From the NCBI GenBank assembly GCA_958496175.1, contig OY292275.1:9734001-9798000 (forward strand): 64,000 nucleotides of DNA. Direction: 5' to 3'. Below are positions 49,960-60,885 of this stretch, piece by piece. The translations under genes and the position numbers were made by a program. The notes beneath the pieces are model-generated. The model made no database searches, was not told the origin of the DNA, and worked only from the letters and a program-made list of their open reading frames with translations. This stretch comes from Sisyra terminalis. Its lineage: Eukaryota > Arthropoda > Insecta > Neuroptera > Sisyridae. Each line of letters opens with the position of its first letter. Position 1 is the first letter of the stretch.

Positions 49960-50001
49960 ATTACGACACGTTTCAACAGTTTTTGGTCATCATCAAGTAA
50001 T
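49960..50001 (-). ncRNA. Hammerhead-like motif at the 3' end of the Penelope-like element
   Basis: On the minus strand ATTAC (50001-49997) pairs perfectly with GTAAT (49964-49960) as helix I. Between them lie TTGATGA (49996-49990, canonical CTGATGA with one C-to-T change), a weak helix II, GAAA (49974-49971) and CGTGTC, giving a 2-bp helix III and the cleavage triplet GUC. An extra base between the first box and helix II matches the deviation seen in the palindromic elements. Position just after the endonuclease fits the terminal repeat of Penelope-like elements, where hammerheads are known. Confidence 0.5.
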
Positions 50002-50138
50002 GATTATTTTATCAGTTGTAAACTAATTTCATATAGGTTGTTTGTTTTAAATTATATGTCGTTATGCATAATATTTGGATCTAGTTTGTGGTCTTTGTAT
50101 ATCTATTTCATATTCTTTTAGAGTGTTCATATATGATC

Positions 50139-50407
50139 AAGGGTGGATTCAGGATTTTTTCTGGGAGGGGGGCACAATATTAGCTTTCATTTGCAAGTGT
50201 GTGAAAGAGATCACGAAAAAAATTCGCAAGTCCAGCCAGAAATAGACTAGAGTTTCACTAATGTTCTTTCTGTTATTTTATTCATATATTTTCCCAACTT
50301 TAATTTAATAATTTGGTTTACTTTTAAGTTTGTACTATTATGGAATCATCACAGCACACAAAAATACCCTGGGGGGGGCACGTACCCCCTCCCTTAAATC
50401 CGCCCTT
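50139..50407. mobile_element. 269-bp MITE (hAT-like) inserted in the Penelope-like element
   Basis: Ends are AAGGGTGGATTCAGG and the complement of AAGGGCGGATTTAAGG, with G-rich runs GGGAGGGGGGCAC and GGGGGGGGCACG just inside. The flanks read ATATGATC on the left and ATATGTGATC on the right, a target duplication differing by two bases. Removing it rejoins the endonuclease reading region on the minus strand. Confidence 0.75.
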
Positions 50408-51360
50408 ATATGTGATCCTTTCTTGGAAATATGCAGTGGCTTAAAATTTGTTTCGAAATTTAAGCATTGATGATTTTCGTTATAAAAGTTTTTTGTAAAA
50501 TTTGAAGTTGTTGTTGAAGTAGGTTTCTTGGGTGTATATTCCTTATATATTGTTCTGAAAGATCTTCCAGTTTGACCAATGTAGAATTTTTCACAGGACC
50601 CACAATTAATTTGATATAGTCCGGTTTTATTTTTCATTGTAATTTGATTGTTCTTCAATGGGCTAAGAATTTTCATCATGTTGTTTGTTGAAAATAAGAT
50701 ATTGATGTTATTTTTCTTTAGGAAGTCGGTGATTGTAAAACTAATTATAATATTGAAGTTTGATTTTATATATTTTTTGTTTTCTTTTGGTGGAGTTGGA
50801 AGAATGGATTTTTTTATATTTCGATATTATTTTGTCTACCATTGAGTTTTGTATTCGTTATTAGAGGCTATATGCTTAATTATCTTAAATTCTTCTTCAC
50901 GAACTTTAGGGCTAAGGGAGAACTTGATCGCTCTGTGCACTAGACTGTTGTAAGCTGCCATTTTTTAGTTTCTTGGGTGAAATAATGTTTTATGGATGGT
51001 TGTGTTTGTTGTTATTGGTTTTCTGTGTATATTGTAAGACAACTTTTCAATTTTCATTAGTGATTGTTGTGTCTAAAAAGTTGATTTTTCCATTAATTTC
51101 GTGTTCTGAAGTGAATTTTATTTTCTGACTAATTTTGTTCAGATTGGATACCATATTGTCAATCTGTCGGGTAGTTCCATTGAATAATATAAATCTATGG
51201 TCTACATACCTTCCATAATATATTATTTTATTTTTGTAGGTATTGTTCATAATTTATATATATTTTCAAAGTGATTCATGTAAATGTCGGCTAGTAGTCC
51301 TGATAAAGTGGAACCCATGGCCAACCCTTCCTTTTGGTGATAAAATTTTTATAATAATAT

Positions 51361-52200
51361 AACAAATAAAATATTTATTGTCTAATCTTTTTCTTAAAAT
51401 TGATTAAAGGTTTTAGTCGATAACTTTGATGAATAAGATAAGGAGTATTTGTGTTGAAGAAAGAACTAGACACTTGGATTTATCAACTTTTAGGTTACAG
51501 AAGAAAACATACGTTCAAAAAAATTTATATTCCAAAAAGGTATAGTTAAGAAATCAAATGAAAACTTTTTTGATATTGAATCTACAGAAAAGTCAAATAA
51601 AACCAATTATAAAATGGAACGAAAATCGCTACATAAATTATGACTTTTTTACAGAACTGTGCGACAAAATACTTAGAGAAATGCATGTGGATAGTGAAAA
51701 TTGATAACCAAATTTTTATGCGAAGCATAAAAGCGATACATAGTTGTTAAGGAATAGGAAAGTCGATTTTAAATTATGTCGGTGGCTTAAGAATTGTAAT
51801 CCGGTGAAACGATTTTCCAAGTGTGCAGAACTTATAGAAATCGGTACAGATAGTTGTGGCGACGTTCTAACAAGCTGCTGAGAGTGCAATGTAAGTGGTA
51901 CTGATGCTGTAGGGGACGTGGTAACAGCATCTCCACATCCCAAGTAGTAGATAGAGAGAAAAATATATATTTCGGGATTGTTGAAGGCACGCGAACACTT
52001 GGTAGGAACACTTGATGGATTTATTACACTTAGGTGTGGTGGCCAATCAGTAACACAACGTAGACAACGTGCTGATAACAAACACAACGCTTTACTGACA
52101 GATTTCAGAAATCTTTTTCATCTCCTGCATCCAAATTCCGATCGTTTAAAATGTCGACGTTTCGAGTTTGTTAAATATTCACGAGTAAACTACTAAAACT
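51361..52200. other. Unassigned DNA adjacent to the Penelope-like element
   Basis: A plus-strand frame from about 51750 reads RKVDFKLCRWLKNCNPVKRF and continues SKCAELIEIGTDSCGDVLTS before a stop. A minus-strand frame of 123 codons overlaps it (51716-52087). Neither matches a family I know. The composition (51.8-52.2 kb) is more balanced than its flanks, so it may be another transposon fragment or the 5' leader of the retroelement. Confidence 0.3.
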
Positions 52201-52620
52201 TTCCGTATCTCACCATATCGACGGGGGCAATCGACACAGCCATATCGACAATAATGATGTTCAAATAAATTATATGACTGCTACATACATAATTAGAAAA
52301 CTAAAAATCGTAAAACATTATTACGGTTTTCGCAATGTTAGGAAGTGTTTGTCGAATTATCGTTTAAATCGCCCCGAGTGGGGGAGCAGATAAAAGTCGT
52401 AAATGGGGCAAAGCGAATTTATGCCGAATAATGCCCTCACGGGGGTCTCGATCTCGCGTAAACTGTTCTTGTCTATTTATGGCTAATATTGAAACAGAAC
52501 GAATCTGGTGGTTATGTCGCTGGAATTTATGGCTCCAATTCGTTTTGAATGTTTGTATGGAAATGCACGTTGGGTGATCGTTTAAACAGCCATAAAGAGA
52601 TACTAAATTCTAGCTAGGAA
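52200..52620. other. Balanced-composition island, possible regulatory DNA
   Basis: Contains CGCCCCGAGTGGGGGAGCAG, TGCCCTCACGGGGGTCTCGA, two CATATCGACA motifs and no homopolymer runs. No convincing coding frame. Inference only. Confidence 0.35.
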
Positions 52621-52639
52621 ATTAATGCTTGTATGAAGA

Positions 52640-55600
52640 AATTAAAATGAACTTAGGAAATTCTTTGGAAAAACTAGTCATTAAAGTTAAAGGCGAATAA
52701 CTTTGCTTCGCCAATAAAAATCAAGAATTTTTCTCCAACTCTAATTAAAAAATAACACAACCAATATATAATTGTACCAATAGACCTAATGGACACGTAT
52801 TTAAATTAATTTAAAAAGTTTTAAAAATGTTCTTAACTAATATCAAAACATAACGAAGTTATTAATTTAAAACTTTACTTGAAAAAATCTATAAAATATT
52901 CATTTAAAAATGTAAAAAAAAAATCGTTAAATTCAGACTATCTAAATCGAGTTCTTATTAAGATGATGTCACTGATATAGAAACTGTTAAAATCCCAACG
53001 ACGTTTTCCTATGACAAATGTATAAAAACACAAATAGTATTAGGTTGTATAAATCGTTCAAACTAAATGCAGATGATTGAAACCATTTATAAAATTTGAA
53101 ATTTAGTGGGACATATTTTTGAAAGTTCAGAAAAAGATTTACATAGAAAACATAAATAAAGCAAAAGACGATATAGTCTTTTTTTTAAAAAAAAAATATT
53201 AAGTCAACGATCATAGTGATGAAATTTCTGTACAAAAGGTTTTCTAGAGTTTTCCAGAAGTAAACAAAAATTGTAAATTATTGTTGGGAATTCTCTAATG
53301 GTCTTATCATTTTTGTGCAAAAAATTTCGAATCAAAGTATTTGTATGATTCAGGTATAAATTTTATCCAAATTTAGTGTATAAAACCATCAATCAACCTC
53401 TTTATTCCTCCTTTAAAAGGAGGAATTTGAATTTTTAAATTTAAATCGGATCAACTTCAATATAGGTATATCCTATCCAATGAAAAAAGAACTTTAAAAA
53501 ACGGATTACACTGTGGAAAATACCGGCTGGTTATACTTACAAAAAAAAATTACGAGTTAAACTGATAATTTGAATATCTTTTCGTCGATTTAAAAATAAA
53601 ATAAGTTTCGATTTTCCCGAAAAATTCTCTAGGGGGGGGAGATATATATTTCGTCTTTGCACAAGGGCAGCTGACACTTTAAAATCGGCCCTGGATTTCT
53701 ACCTTAAATGTTTTATTGTTAATTACTGTTTAAGTCCAATTCACTAGTTTTTGGCATATTTAATTGTTTATATGAAATAGCTAAATGGGAAAGGCAAGTA
53801 AACTGAAATTGGTTTGGTTTTAATTCTTACTTTTTATTCAAATACCTTGACCACAATTTGTATAACAATTATTAAGCAGCATTTTTGCATTATATATTTA
53901 CCAATGAATAAAAAAGAAAAAATTTTCTGCGAAAATCATAACAACATTTAAATTGGTTTTCTCGTGTTACAGAAGTACTTTTTGGAACTTAAGTCTTGAA
54001 ATTGGTAACAATTAAGACATACTCAACTTTACTTTGGATATATTTAAGATTATCTCCAACTAAAGCTACTAAAGGATTGCCCAATATATGCATGGAACTT
54101 CATTGGGTTATAATAAGTCATGCTCAATAGAGAAATCCCAATTGGGACCAAATTAACATCCAAATAACATCCAATTGCTAATTTAGTCTGATTAGGTTCG
54201 GTAGGAAACCTTAGTAGGAAAAACCAATGCGAAAAGAAGGAAAAATTTTCAGATTTTACTGATTAAGTTTTGTGTAGCACCTAAGATGGAAACCTTAATG
54301 TGGAATTAAAAAAAATATTTTTTGTTTTTCCCAATTAGATACCAGGTGGAACTTAATTGGAAAGATCCAATATAAAAAAATGGTTGTTATCAGAAGGGTT
54401 AAACGGAAATATTTAATAAAAAGTTAAAGATTATTAATGAGTGTTTTCTTAATTTTAGTTTAATCCATTCGTCTCAGGGATATGTCTCTTAGATCTCTGG
54501 TTAGAAAGACTTTAATGGTTTTTTTTTTAGGATTCCCCCATTTAGACCTTACTGTAATAGCACAATTAAGACTTAAACAGGTCTTTTCGTTACATACCAA
54601 TTTGAAATCCCAATTGGGCACCGATCAAGCCTCACTTGAAAATTTATTATCGGGTCTACCCATTAAAAATTTCTCATAATTTTTTCAAATTTAAGTTCCC
54701 GAACTATAATTTTCTATATTAATGATTTTTTAACTTTATTCATTTTCTCCGTTTCCGAACAATTTTTGACCCTATTCAATATTCAATATAACACGAAAAC
54801 CCGCAGAACTTTAGACTAGTTCAAATATAATAATAAGTCAATATGAACTATATTCAATTAATTATAAACAAAGTGCTACTATCAATTTTTAGGTTGTTGA
54901 AAAAAAAAGTTGAAGAGTCAATTGAAAAAAACACCTAATTAAAAAATGAATATTGTTAATTTAATGAAATCAAAACTTGCAACTTCATAATGAATAACAT
55001 ATTGATGCACAGGTAATTTATAGTTTTGTATGAGTAATAATTATGTTAAAATATTAAAATTTCGGCTTTAAACATACAGCGAGTGAGTGCATTGTATTTC
55101 TCGATTGGATTTAATGCAAATTGATCTAAAATGCAACATTTATAATAAGCTTATTTGTAATGTTGTAATTTAGCATAAATTCATAAATAATAGTCGCCAA
55201 ATTGTGGCCGTTTCGTTTTAATTTAAACCAATTAAACGATTTAATTGTTGCATAAACCGTAATTTGATTTGAATAACCAATTTTTAAACGAATCATTGAA
55301 GCCCTTATCGAGTTAGTGAAGCGCAAATCGATTAAATTTTCCTGAGATTTTTTATAAAAAAAAAAACGAGATATCGTAGCGTTACATTTATTTTTCACGT
55401 TACGTATATATAATATTGGGAGAGCTTCACGGGAATATTGTACGTATGAGGTATTTTCTGGTGTATGACGACGATATTAGGGATGTTCGGGAACATTTTC
55501 CCAACTGCATCCAATCTTACTCTAGCGGCACACAATTACGGCTCATTGGTCGTAGGGAAAATACGACTCAACCGACCTCATCTGCTTGCCTCTTGCCCCA

Positions 55601-56140
55601 TAAAGTTCTTCACCTCGCAAAGCTGCTTGAACTTTATGTGTACTATATATGTGGCACACGAAGACAATGAGAAAGCTTTTTCGATACCATATGTTTTCGA
55701 TATTTAATAGTCCCGCGCATTGATTCCATTCGAAAAGCGGCATTATATTCAAAAAATCAGTTTTATAGGATTATTCTGGCACATTATTGCCTCGTGGATT
55801 TTTCGAATGCTTTCAATTCTATACGAACGATTTCACAACATAAATTTCTGATACTTTGAAGTGAATATTGAAAATGTGGAATTTTATATAACTGCGCTAC
55901 GTTTTATCAACCATTTGATTTCACATTAATGACAATTATTATTATGAAAATGTCTCGATTTGATTTCAATAGTATGATAATATACTTGAAATGGATTCAG
56001 GACGAGTTCGAGTCCATATTTATCTATTTAATGTTCTCGAGTTTATTTACCCGTATTTTGACAATACAGTATTTTAATGAGTTTCGCTAATACTGTGAAA
56101 CGGTAATACATGGACATGGGCATTCTATGTGGAGCCAAAT
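52640..56140. other. Non-coding DNA with decayed repeat at 53.25-53.70 kb
   Basis: The 53285-53690 segment is a degenerate relative of the repeat at 19.92-20.13 kb. The rest is AT-rich. The plus-strand 54482-54679 frame (FLGFPHLDLTVIAQLRLKQ) and those around 55.4-55.75 kb are not recognisable. 55.4-55.7 kb is somewhat more balanced in composition. Confidence 0.45.
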
Positions 56141-56430
56141 GTATTCATATAATGAGCAAAAGGGTTAGAGAGTCGACCGATGTTGCTGATGTCACTGTTG
56201 CCGCATGCACATGCAGCGGGTTTATATATCCACACATAGATATAGCTATAACTCAGTAATGCAATTAACGTTTTTTGCCGCCGTTGTCAAATCAGGTAAC
56301 CATTACCGAATGATAACCGATAATTAGTGGCGGCCGATCATTATCACAGCCGGCAGTAGGCAGACGGGGCAGCCAAGCCGGGACAATGTCAACCCTTAGT
56401 GTTTGCTGTTGCTACTTCATGCTTGGAACA
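56140..56430. other. GC-enriched island, possible enhancer
   Basis: Includes CCGCATGCACATGCAGCGGG (partly palindromic), GTGGCGGCCGATCATTATC, CAGCCGGCAGTAGGCAGACG and GGGACAATGTCAACCC. No open frame or transposon hallmark. The dense mix of CACATG/ATGCAA/TAATT-like words fits regulatory DNA, by inference only. Confidence 0.35.
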
Positions 56431-56759
56431 AGTTAGATTAATTACTTTATAATCAGATTCGTTACAAAGGGACTGATGAGGTGATTTTCTTGGTTTAATT
56501 TGATATAAATAGTTCTTGGCTTAGAGAAGTTTGAAGATATTCTAGGCACGCAAATGAATGCATAATCGTTACAAATACCGAATTTGTAATCCTATCTGCC
56601 AATTTAATTTTTTTAACTATTTTTTATACGATGTAAAAAAAAATAAAAAAGGAATTTTTCAAATTTTTACTAGGAATTATGTTTTCATTTGTTGAAATGT
56701 TGTCAGAGTTTCTTTTATTGCAATCTTTTCATCTTGTACTTGGAATAAAATACCTGGAG

Positions 56760-57065
56760 AGCTTTAAAATAAAATGAGTCATAAACGTGGGAGTATTGAG
56801 AGTATTGAAAAGAGTTAACGAGAAAAGAACTAGCACCAATGTGGCGATAAGAAAAACTAACTGGATGGGACACGTAGAAAAAAAAAAGGATTCATCTTTG
56901 ATGTTACCGAAGACAAACTGGAAGATTCCAAGAAAAAAGGTGAAATATGGATTGAAATCCTAAACTATTGATACAAGGAATGGAATATTCTGCTTTAAAG
57001 AATCATGACAAGGGTAGATGATACTGGCGGAAACAATTCAATCACGTGGGAATCTAAACTTGCCG
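56760..57065 (+). pseudogene. Decayed reverse transcriptase C-terminal remnant
   Basis: Frames contain RIEKSxREKRTSTNVAIRKT-like and NWMGHVEKKKDSSLMLPKTN followed by WKIPRKKVKYGLKS, then WRKQFNHVGI-like sequence. The order TxWMGHV...EDKLEGxRKKVxxGLxxLxx...WRxQF parallels the 37.1-kb remnant and indicates the same LINE-like family. Stops and frameshifts throughout. Confidence 0.5.
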
Positions 57066-58003
57066 TTTGACAAACATTAAAAATGAGTTACTTTTTCTTC
57101 AAACAATTTAATGTTCTTCAAGCTAATTTTTATGGTTTTTTAAGTCTTTGGTTTTCTCCTACCCATTGATTCTTTATATTAACTTAGTTTTTAGCCAAGA
57201 CCAAGTAGTTAACGAATTCATTAGTCTTTATTGTTGATCTTACAACCGTGTAAAATCCTAAGTCGTTTCAAGTTTATAATTTTTCAAGTATAGGACACCA
57301 TCGATAAGTTTTTGATCGATAACCTTCTTTTGCTGATGAATAATTCATTAATTTATTTAAAACATAAACTTTTGTGTATGTATCAATGTTTTTAATAACT
57401 GCATTTTTATTTGACTTGCGATATTCGAATCCGTTGCCCTGGCGCTTATAAATTATAATGTCACTACGTCTATTAGCGATCATTGTAATATTAATATTAA
57501 ATCCTTGACCACTAAGTTTCATTTAAATGATAAATGATTTTTTCAAATAAGTGTTCATATTGGAATCAAAGTTTATTTTTTTAGTTTGAAATATTGATTT
57601 TTATTAGTATATCTTTTTTAACTAGGAACATTATGAATGTCGTAAAAATATATAACGTTGTAACTAATTTTACATTGCTAATAAAATAAATAAAATGTAG
57701 TGTGGTCTCATTTATGTAGTATCACTTCCAAAAGTAAATTATGAACAAAAGCTCAAAAACAGTATTTTGGCCAGATACGTATTATAATAACCAAGCAAAT
57801 TTCCCACTGATAAGGTCATCTCATAGTACTTGACAGTATTGGAAGACCCTTGGGGAAGATTGCTAGGAAATTGAAATACGTACCTAGGTAATACATCCAA
57901 AATGCATTTGTTTGAGCTTTGTTCAAATTTATGTTTATAGTTTACGTTAATTATATTACCTAAATAAAATCACAATAAATTGTATATACTATATTATATA
58001 AAC

Positions 58004-58295
58004 CAGGGGTTCTCAATCTTTTTGAGCCCGCGGCGCATTTACAAGGTTAGTTTTGTCACGGCGCCCTACTTTAGTAAGCTATTTGGATATGGAGACTATA
58101 TATATATTTATATATTATATATATATATATACTATAGTCAAAAGTAACATGTACCTATAATAATAGTAGTTGTTGTAATTGTTGCTTTATAGGAACCCGC
58201 GAATATTTATGGTTTCGGATCATTTCAGATAATGATAGAGGATCGACTTGCGGCGCCCCTCTTTACTTTTTACGGCGACACTTTGAGAACCCCTG
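58004..58295. mobile_element. 292-bp hAT MITE with perfect 8-bp target duplication
   Basis: Ends CAGGGGTTCTCAATC and (inverted) CAGGGGTTCTCAAAG, directly flanked by ATATAAAC on both sides (57996-58003 and 58296-58303). The 8-bp duplication and CAGGGG ends are diagnostic of the hAT superfamily. Interior includes GCGGCGC blocks near each end and a (TA)n run; no coding sequence. Confidence 0.92.
58096..58133. repeat. (TA)n microsatellite inside the hAT MITE
   Basis: Alternating TA with a few TTA interruptions over about 38 bases. Confidence 0.9.
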
Positions 58296-58345
58296 ATATA
58301 AACAGTATAATTGTTCAAAGTCAGCGGAAAAAATCGAATATAAGA

Positions 58346-60246
58346 TTAGATTAACTCTCGAATTATCAGATTTTAACGGAAAAATAACAGAACATTATAA
58401 ACTTGATCAGCCTTGTATATATGTTTGTTGATATTTTGATGTCATGTAAAAGAATATTTTAAATGAAAGAATTCCTTACTTTATGCGTTTTAAGCGATTT
58501 CCAAATACTTGCCCTATACAATTTTTTCACGATAAAATATTTGTATTCTTGTATACTCTAAAGTGTTATGATTTGTGGTTTTTCTCTATTAATTTCTATT
58601 TCATTATTTTAATTGACATTAACTAAACTTTCTATATCCTTTATATCTACTGTTTTGCCAAAACTAGAATGATATTAATCTTACTATTTTATGAAGTCTT
58701 AAAATTTCTGAAACTAATGTTAGTTTAACTATTTTTGAGTATGGCAGACTATGGCCAGCCTTTAAAGCTTTAAGGGACTGTTTTCACTTTAAGATTTTGA
58801 TTTTTAGTTTTTATTAACTAAATTGCATCCGAAGTGGTTAGTAATTTTCTTCAATATGAATTTTACCTAAACATTGATCCAAATGAATTAAAGTTGACGA
58901 AAAAGTATAAAATTTTTCTTAAGCATATGGAAATATCATACATGAATTTTTGATTCCAAGAATTTCTTTGAAGATAGTATGAACTTTAAAAGATTTTTAT
59001 TAAACTCTTGTTGTACTACAAAATGACATTTTATATTAAAAATAAAGACAAACTAAAGGTTGTTGCTGCCATATAATTTATCCTTGCATTATTTTTATTA
59101 AAAGAGAAAAAATTAAGTAGATTTTCTCGTTCTGCTGCACTATACAGCGCCACGATAAGTTTTGCGAAAAAAGCAAATGAGATACCGTAAAAAGCGTTTT
59201 ATATCAGCGTAACTAACTAACTTGTTTTTAGCATAAAAATGGCCACAAAATGACGATTGCTATAACATGTAATTACAATGTGTACCCTCGTTCGTCTTTT
59301 CCTCGGCTCTATCAGTGTATTTAAGAGAAAATACAAGCACTGTGTTGATCGTTTGAGTGTTTTGCATCCCTCGTTAAATAGGTATGAAATGTATATGAAA
59401 AAGGCCTCGATAGCATTGGTCGGTCGTTATCTGTCCGTCGTTTGTCGCTTATGTTTACGTAAAAGTTACGATTGTGACGTTTAATGTCGGAGATGTCACT
59501 AATTGTATAATAAAATGTAAAAGTCATCCGGCATCGGCAATGTGATTTGCTTGATAATAAAGCAGCCGCTCCCAAACATTTTACGACTCTGCTTGCGCTG
59601 TATGTTGTTTTATGTGGACGTTTAACCGTAATGAAAATAATTCGAATAGAGTACATTGAAGAAGAAAAAAAATGCGGTGGAGTAGGAAGGATTGATGAAG
59701 AAAATGAAACGATAACGGGTGCTTTAAATGTGGAAAGTTGGAAAAGAAAAAGGAATAGGTTACCCACCACTCGTAGTTAAGAACGACTTGAATGATACTT
59801 TTTTAGCGGAGAAAAATTATGGAAAATGATTAAAAAGATTTGTAAGAGAAAATCATAATGGGGCTTCGTGATAAAAACCAAGATTATTTTACAGTAAAGA
59901 GATTTGTATTTTTTACTGGAGCGACCTTCTAGGGAATCTGCAGTCATAAAAGTATGATAAAAGATAGTTTATTTTTAATAAATGAAAATAAAGCGGTTAA
60001 AGCCAAGCAAACGGTCGTAAACTAGCTAAAAACGCTAAAAGTTGGGGTTGGAATTTAAGTCCTTTAATATTCTTAAACATGAAATCAAAATGTCATCAAA
60101 TATCAGTAGATGGCCTGTTTCACACTTCTTACTATCTCAAATATTAATGTCGCTTAAAAATCCTATTATAAAGATATTTTAAATGGAAAAAAATTAAAGT
60201 TAAATTATTTCAGGAATACTTTTCAAATATATGCACTGTGATTTCA
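58346..60246. other. Non-coding DNA; island at 59.1-59.8 kb
   Basis: AT-rich, with a balanced stretch at about 59140-59780 that produces overlapping open frames on both strands (59278-59484 and 59547-59780 plus; 59321-59770 minus). None has a recognisable domain, and overlap on both strands reflects composition, not genes. Confidence 0.45.
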
Positions 60247-60487
60247 AAAACAGGATACTCAAAATAAGATTTTTTCGCTGACTTTGAACAGTTATACTGT
60301 GTATATAATATATAAAATATATTGCAGTCCAATTTATGTAGTATAATTTAACATAATAATATACAAATTTAATATAATAATATACAAATTTAATTTACTA
60401 ATATATAAACTTAATATAATAATATATAAAAATCATACCACCAACATAAATTTGAACAGAAGTTCAAACAAAAATATTCGTGACGTA

Positions 60488-60537
60488 TTACCCAGATACG
60501 TATTTCAATTGCCACGCAAGCTTCATCAGTGGTCATC
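60488..60537 (-). ncRNA. Hammerhead-ribozyme-like motif, left arm (minus strand)
   Basis: Read on the minus strand, GATGACCA is followed by the fully canonical CTGATGA (60529-60523). The helix II strands AGCTTGC and GCAATT pair imperfectly. GAAA (60506-60503) and TACGTATC follow, with predicted cleavage between 60495 and 60494, and then TGGG for helix I. Compared with the right-arm copy it keeps the boxes but has a weaker helix II. Confidence 0.55.
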
Positions 60538-60611
60538 AAGTAGTTTGGATCACTCCGTAACTGCTATGTGATGATTCACCAAATAGTAGTTACGGAGTGA
60601 TCCAAACTACT

Positions 60612-60663
60612 TGATGACCACTGAGGAAGATTGCTTGGCAATCGAAATACGTATCTGGGTCAT
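60612..60663 (+). ncRNA. Hammerhead-ribozyme-like motif, right arm (plus strand)
   Basis: CTGAGGA at 60621-60627, helix II GATTGC/GCAATC (60629-60634, 60638-60643) closed by TTG, GAAA at 60644-60647, and the short helix III TACGTATC with predicted cleavage after C60655. TGATGACCA (60612-60620) pairs with TGGGTCAT (60656-60663) as helix I: three pairs, a bulged G, then four more pairs (ATGA with TCAT), longer than in the 39-kb copy. As there, one extra A lies between the first box and helix II. Confidence 0.7.
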
Positions 60664-60885
60664 ACGTCACGAATATTTTTGTTTGAACTTCTGTTCAAAT
60701 TTATGTTGGTGGTATGATTTTTATATATTATTATATTAAGTTTATATATTAGTATATTAAATTTGTATATTATTATATTAAATTTGTATATTATTATATT
60801 AAATTTGTATATTATTATGTTAAATTATACTACATAAATTGGACTGCAATATATTTTATATATTGTATACACAAAACAGGATACT

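Larger units (their letters stand above)
49950..51360 (-). pseudogene. Penelope-like retroelement: reverse transcriptase + GIY-YIG endonuclease
   Basis: Read on the minus strand from about 51350 the frames give EGLAMGSTLSGLLADIYMNH, then RYVDHRFILFNGT (palm motif normally YVDD) and INGKINFLDTTITNEN. After a frame change come RKPITTNTTIHKTLFHPRN and MAAYNSLVHRAIKFSLSPK, and finally GLYQINCGSCEKFYIGQTGR SFRT with NENHQCLNFETNFKPLHI. These are in order the reverse transcriptase, the linker and the GIY-YIG endonuclease of a Penelope-like element. The catalytic Asp-to-His change, frameshifts and stops mark it as dead. A 269-bp MITE splits the endonuclease at 50139-50407, after which the element resumes as HKLDPNIMHND and FKTNNLYEIS. 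The N-terminal part of the polymerase is not found. Confidence 0.88.
57701..58345 (+). mobile_element. Palindromic element, copy 2 (decayed, with nested hAT MITE)
   Basis: Same order of motifs as the copies at 39.0 and 60.3 kb: a left arm containing GCCAGATACGTATTATAATAACCAAGCAAAT, a right arm containing GGAAGATTGCTAGGAAATTG and AAATACGTACCTAGGTAATA, then TTGTTCAAATTTATGTTTAT. The one-sided tail CAGTATAATTGTTCAAAGTC follows at about 58305. The hammerhead boxes are eroded (CTTGGGGA in place of CTGAGGA). A 292-bp hAT MITE is inserted near the right end. The outer ends are approximate. Confidence 0.65.
60260..60873 (-). mobile_element. Palindromic ribozyme-bearing element, copy 3 (best preserved)
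   Basis: Flanked by an exact 12-bp duplication AAACAGGATACT (60248-60259 and 60874-60885). It is in the opposite orientation to the 39-kb copy: its one-sided tail (CAAAATAAGATTTTTTCGCT to GTTATAC) is on the left. Arms of about 275 bases (60296-60562 and 60588-60873) are near-perfect inverted copies around a ~25-base loop. Each arm has TACATAAATTGGACTGCAAT or its complement, a ~22-bp AT-rich tandem, TTGAACAGAAGTTCAAACAA, and the hammerhead-like core. Both strands therefore carry the ribozyme motif. No protein is encoded. It is inserted next to a decayed reverse-transcriptase tail (CTGCCAAGAAAAAAGGAAGA). Confidence 0.85.

Noticed and set aside
50408..50679. GIY-YIG domain as a bacterial-type UvrC or homing endonuclease gene
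   Set aside because: It is preceded on the same strand by Penelope-type reverse transcriptase and linker sequence, and the GLYxxxCxxCxxxYIGxTxR form is typical of Penelope-like elements.
57855..57905. Active hammerhead in the 57.7-kb copy
   Set aside because: The first box reads TTGGGGA and helix II is broken by mismatches, so the motif is only a relic.
59321..59770. 149-codon frame on the minus strand
   Set aside because: Overlaps equally open plus-strand frames (59278-59484 and 59547-59780); none has a known domain.
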